NCBI GenBank assembly: GCA_900548615.1
Contig: URKW01000051.1
Span: 1 to 16,145, forward strand
DNA: 16,145 bases
Direction of reading: 5' to 3'
Source: an uncultured Eubacteriales bacterium
GTDB taxonomy: Bacteria > Bacillota > Clostridia > Oscillospirales > Oscillospiraceae
Below the pieces are notes generated by a model. It worked only from the letters and a program-made list of their open reading frames with translations. It had not been told where the DNA came from and did not search any database. This document shows positions 14,185 through 16,145 of the stretch, piece by piece. The number at the start of each line of letters is the position of its first letter. The stretch's first letter is position 1. Both the position numbers and the translations under genes were made by a program.

Positions 14185-14295
14185 GGCCCCCTTGTGTAAA
14201 GGGGGCTGTCACCGAAGGTGACTGGGGGATTGTTGATTACCTGACAACCCCTCCGGCGCTTCGCGCCACCTCCCCTTACACAGGGGAGGCTTTGA
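14185..14295 (-). repeat. Palindromic repeat B, copy 1 (inverted relative to copy 2)
   Basis: The reverse complement runs AAAGCCTCCCCTGTGTAAGG to CCCCCTTTACACAAGGGGGC. It matches 15576-15689 almost base for base at the ends, with terminal half-similar inverted repeats (CCCCTNGTGTAANGGGG). Internal hairpins GCGCgaaGCGC and GTCACcttcgGTGAC differ from copy 2 by paired changes. It is MITE-like, with no coding capacity, directly upstream of the ftsW leader. Confidence 0.8.
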
Positions 14296-14336
14296 ATCCC
14301 ACCCCCAACACCCCACACAGAAAGGAGGAACGTCCC

Positions 14337-15545
14337 ATGACCCAACGTCCCAAGCAGCCTCCCGTCAAGCATGCGGAGAAAATGCGCCGCAAGTCCATCG
14401 AGCAGAAGCATTTGCAGGCCGCCAAGGGCGGACGCATCGACGTTCCCTTCCTGCTGCTGGTGCTGCTGCTGACGATCATCGGCCTTGTGATGCTGTTTTC
14501 CGCCAGCTTTCCATCCGCCTACTACGAAACCGGAACCCCCACCTACTACTTCAAGCGGCAGGCCATTTACGCCGCCGTGGGTCTGGCGGGTCTGGCGCTT
14601 GCCGCCCGGTTCAACTATCAGCGCTGGCGCGGCGCGTCCCGACTCTTGCTGATCCTCTCGCTCTTTCTGCTGATGCTGGTCATCATTCCCGGTATCGGCA
14701 TCAAACACAACAACGCCCGCCGCTGGCTGGGCATCGACGGTGTCTTTACCTTCCAGCCCTCGGAGATCGCCAAGCTGGCGGTCATCGTCTATTTTGCCGA
14801 CAGCATCTCCAAAAAGCGGGAGAAAATGCTGCAATGGCGGGAGGGCATTGTGCCCTATGCCGTGATTCTTGGTGTTTTTTCCATCCTGATGATGCTGGAG
14901 CCCCACCTGTCCGGTACGATCCTCATCGTGGGCACCGGCGCTATCATGATGGCGGTGGGCGGCATGCAGCGGTGGCTCATCGGCGCGGGCGTCGGCGGCG
15001 TGGCCGCCGTGGCGGTGCTGTTCGTCAAGCTGGTGGAGAAGGGCGTCATATCCTACGGCGCCAGCCGTATCGCCATGTGGCACGACCCATGGCTGGACAC
15101 CAGCAAGGACGGCTACCAGATGGTGCAGAGCCTGATCGCCATCGGCTCCGGCGGTCTGCTGGGTCTGGGCTTTGGCAAGGGACGGCAGAAGTTCATGTAT
15201 CTGCCGGAGGAGCACAACGACTTTATTTTCGCCATCGTATGCGAGGAGCTGGGGCTGGTGGGCGCCTGCATCATCATGCTGATCTTCGCCATGCTGCTGG
15301 TGCGGGGCTTCTGGATCGCTCTCCACGCCCGTGACCGGTTCGGCACGCTGCTGGTGGTGGGCATCATGACCCAGCTGGGTTTGCAGGTGTTCCTGAATAT
15401 CGCCGTGGTGTCGGGCCTTGTGCCGGCCACCGGCATTTCGCTGCCCTTCTTCAGCTACGGCGGCACGGCATTGGCCTTGCAGCTGGGCGAAATGGGCATT
15501 GTCCTCAGCGTTTCCCGGCAGATACCCGCCCCGCGCAACGGGTAG
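14337..15545 (+). CDS. ftsW: SEDS peptidoglycan glycosyltransferase FtsW (or SpoVE)
   Basis: A 402-residue polytopic protein of the SEDS family, which polymerises lipid II into glycan strands with a class B PBP partner at the septum. Seen: a basic cytosolic tail (1-33), about ten hydrophobic helices, NNARRWLGI (125-133), TFQPSEIAKLA (138-148), the extracellular loop WHDPWLDTSKDGYQMVQSL (248-266) that carries the family's catalytic aspartate region, GLGFGKGRQKFMYLPEEHND (276-295), and ATGISLPFFSYGGTAL (364-379). The start is at the ATG with AAAGGAGG at 14321-14328; the longer frame from 14145 reads through repeat B and is rejected. It follows a repeat-filled gap, so its expression may depend on read-through or on an unseen promoter. 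FtsW and SpoVE cannot be separated by eye. Confidence 0.93.
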   Translation: MTQRPKQPPVKHAEKMRRKSIEQKHLQAAKGGRIDVPFLLLVLLLTIIGLVMLFSASFPSAYYETGTPTYYFKRQAIYAAVGLAGLALAARFNYQRWRGASRLLLILSLFLLMLVIIPGIGIKHNNARRWLGIDGVFTFQPSEIAKLAVIVYFADSISKKREKMLQWREGIVPYAVILGVFSILMMLEPHLSGTILIVGTGAIMMAVGGMQRWLIGAGVGGVAAVAVLFVKLVEKGVISYGASRIAMWHDPWLDTSKDGYQMVQSLIAIGSGGLLGLGFGKGRQKFMYLPEEHNDFIFAIVCEELGLVGACIIMLIFAMLLVRGFWIALHARDRFGTLLVVGIMTQLGLQVFLNIAVVSGLVPATGISLPFFSYGGTALALQLGEMGIVLSVSRQIPAPRNG

Positions 15546-15575
15546 CGACTGTTATTGGTGTGGCAACCCGCTTCC

Positions 15576-15689
15576 AAAGCCTCCCCTGTGTAAGGGGAGG
15601 TGTCAACGCAAAGCGTTGACGGAGGGGTTGTCTATTACGGAGACAATCCCCCAGTCAGCTTCGCTGACAGCCCCCTTTACACAAGGGGG
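15576..15689 (+). repeat. Palindromic repeat B, copy 2
   Basis: Runs from AAAGCCTCCCCTGTGTAAGG to CCCCCTTTACACAAGGGGG, with internal hairpins CAACGCaaaGCGTTG and GTCAGcttcgCTGAC. It is the inverted partner of 14185-14295, and together they bracket ftsW. No clear target duplication was seen. The bases after it (15690-15760, with CTCGCAATGACA) look like another repeat remnant. Confidence 0.8.
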
Positions 15690-15781
15690 TCAAGTATAGA
15701 TGCGCGGCTCTCTCCCTCGCAATGACACCCAAGGAGCGAAAGCGCGTACTGACCCATCCCTCCCCAAAGGAGCTGTTTGCT

Positions 15782-16145
15782 ATGAATGTGATCTTTACCT
15801 GCGGCGGCACCGCCGGACATGTGAATCCGGCGCTGGCGCTGGCAGGCTATCTGCGGGAAAAAGACCCCGCCGCCCGCGTGCTGTTCGTGGGCACCCCCAA
15901 CGGCATGGAGCGGGGCCTGATCGAAAAGGCGGGCTATGACTTTGCCGCCGTGGAGGTCAGCAACTTCCACCGCTCCCTGTCGCCCAAGGCGCTGCGCCAC
16001 AATTTCAAGACCGCCAAGACCCTGATGACCTCCCGCCGTGAGGCGGACGCCATCATTCGCGCCTTCCAGCCGGATCTGGTGGTGGGCACCGGCGGCTACG
16101 CCTTCCATGGGCCTTATGAGCACATCACCGTGGAGGGGATGGAGA
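15782..16145 (+). CDS. murG: MurG, lipid II-forming GlcNAc transferase (partial, 3' end outside window)
   Basis: The N-terminal 121 residues of the enzyme that adds GlcNAc to lipid I at the inner membrane face, making lipid II. Seen: the first G-loop TCGGTAGHVNPALALA (6-21), LFVGTPNGMERGLIEKAGYDF (34-54), and DLVVGTGGYA (98-107), all in the order of the GT28 N-terminal Rossmann domain. AAAGGAG at 15766-15772 supports the ATG at 15782. It is the last visible gene of the cluster, after a 236-base gap containing repeat B. Beyond GGYA (from about 16103) the frame stays open, but the sequence no longer resembles MurG, which should continue with a small-residue/proline stretch leading to the IHEQN motif. 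Confidence 0.88.
   Translation, partial: MNVIFTCGGTAGHVNPALALAGYLREKDPAARVLFVGTPNGMERGLIEKAGYDFAAVEVSNFHRSLSPKALRHNFKTAKTLMTSRREADAIIRAFQPDLVVGTGGYAFHGPYEHITVEGME

Noticed and set aside
14145..14336. 64-residue N-terminal extension of FtsW
   Set aside because: The extra residues translate repeat B, and a strong AAAGGAGG precedes the ATG at 14337.
14185..15689. Composite transposon carrying ftsW
   Set aside because: The flanking repeats are non-coding palindromes, no transposase or target duplication is visible, and ftsW is in its normal place in the cluster.

Overview
The window is a GC-rich (about 60 % by eye), gene-dense chromosomal segment of a Gram-positive anaerobe of the class Clostridia. 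The best guess is a gut member of the Oscillospirales/Oscillospiraceae. This rests on a Firmicutes-type dcw cluster (mraZ-rsmH-ftsL-PASTA PBP-murE-mraY-ftsW-murG), AGGAGG-type ribosome binding sites, a MurE with the DNPR motif typical of meso-diaminopimelate addition, and intergenic palindromic repeats of the kind I associate with that family. No rRNA, tRNA, CRISPR array, transposase or phage gene was seen.

Layout. Positions 78-1352 (minus strand) encode adenylosuccinate synthase (purA), read leftward from a good SigA-type promoter. Divergently, 1562-6333 (plus strand) is a tightly packed operon with stops and starts overlapping or one base apart: a HAD-IIA phosphatase, an MFS transporter with a large loop, a membrane-anchored glycerophosphodiester phosphodiesterase, rsmD, coaD and a 177-residue coiled-coil protein of unknown function. 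It ends at a strong intrinsic terminator (6344-6372).

Positions 6334-6896 are non-coding. They hold the terminator, palindromic repeats, a perfect 16-bp hairpin with a T-run, a SigA-type promoter, and a striking dyad-symmetric array of six GTGG motifs in the mraZ leader, with a perfect DnaA box inside it. From 6897 the division and cell-wall cluster runs to the right edge: mraZ (regulator), rsmH (16S rRNA methylation), ftsL and the PASTA penicillin-binding protein (septal synthesis), murE, mraY and murG (lipid II precursor synthesis) and ftsW (glycan polymerase). The usual murF and murD are absent from their expected slots. The mraY-ftsW gap (470 bp) and ftsW-murG gap (236 bp) are instead filled with repeats, including two inverted copies of a roughly 110-bp palindromic element that bracket ftsW.

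The genes are mostly conserved housekeeping functions. No clearly new protein system was recognised. The items most worth a second look are non-coding: the symmetric mraZ operator-like array, the tandem hairpins before it, and the repeat insertions in the dcw cluster. The last ~45 bases of murG also depart from the family and may mark an assembly edge.
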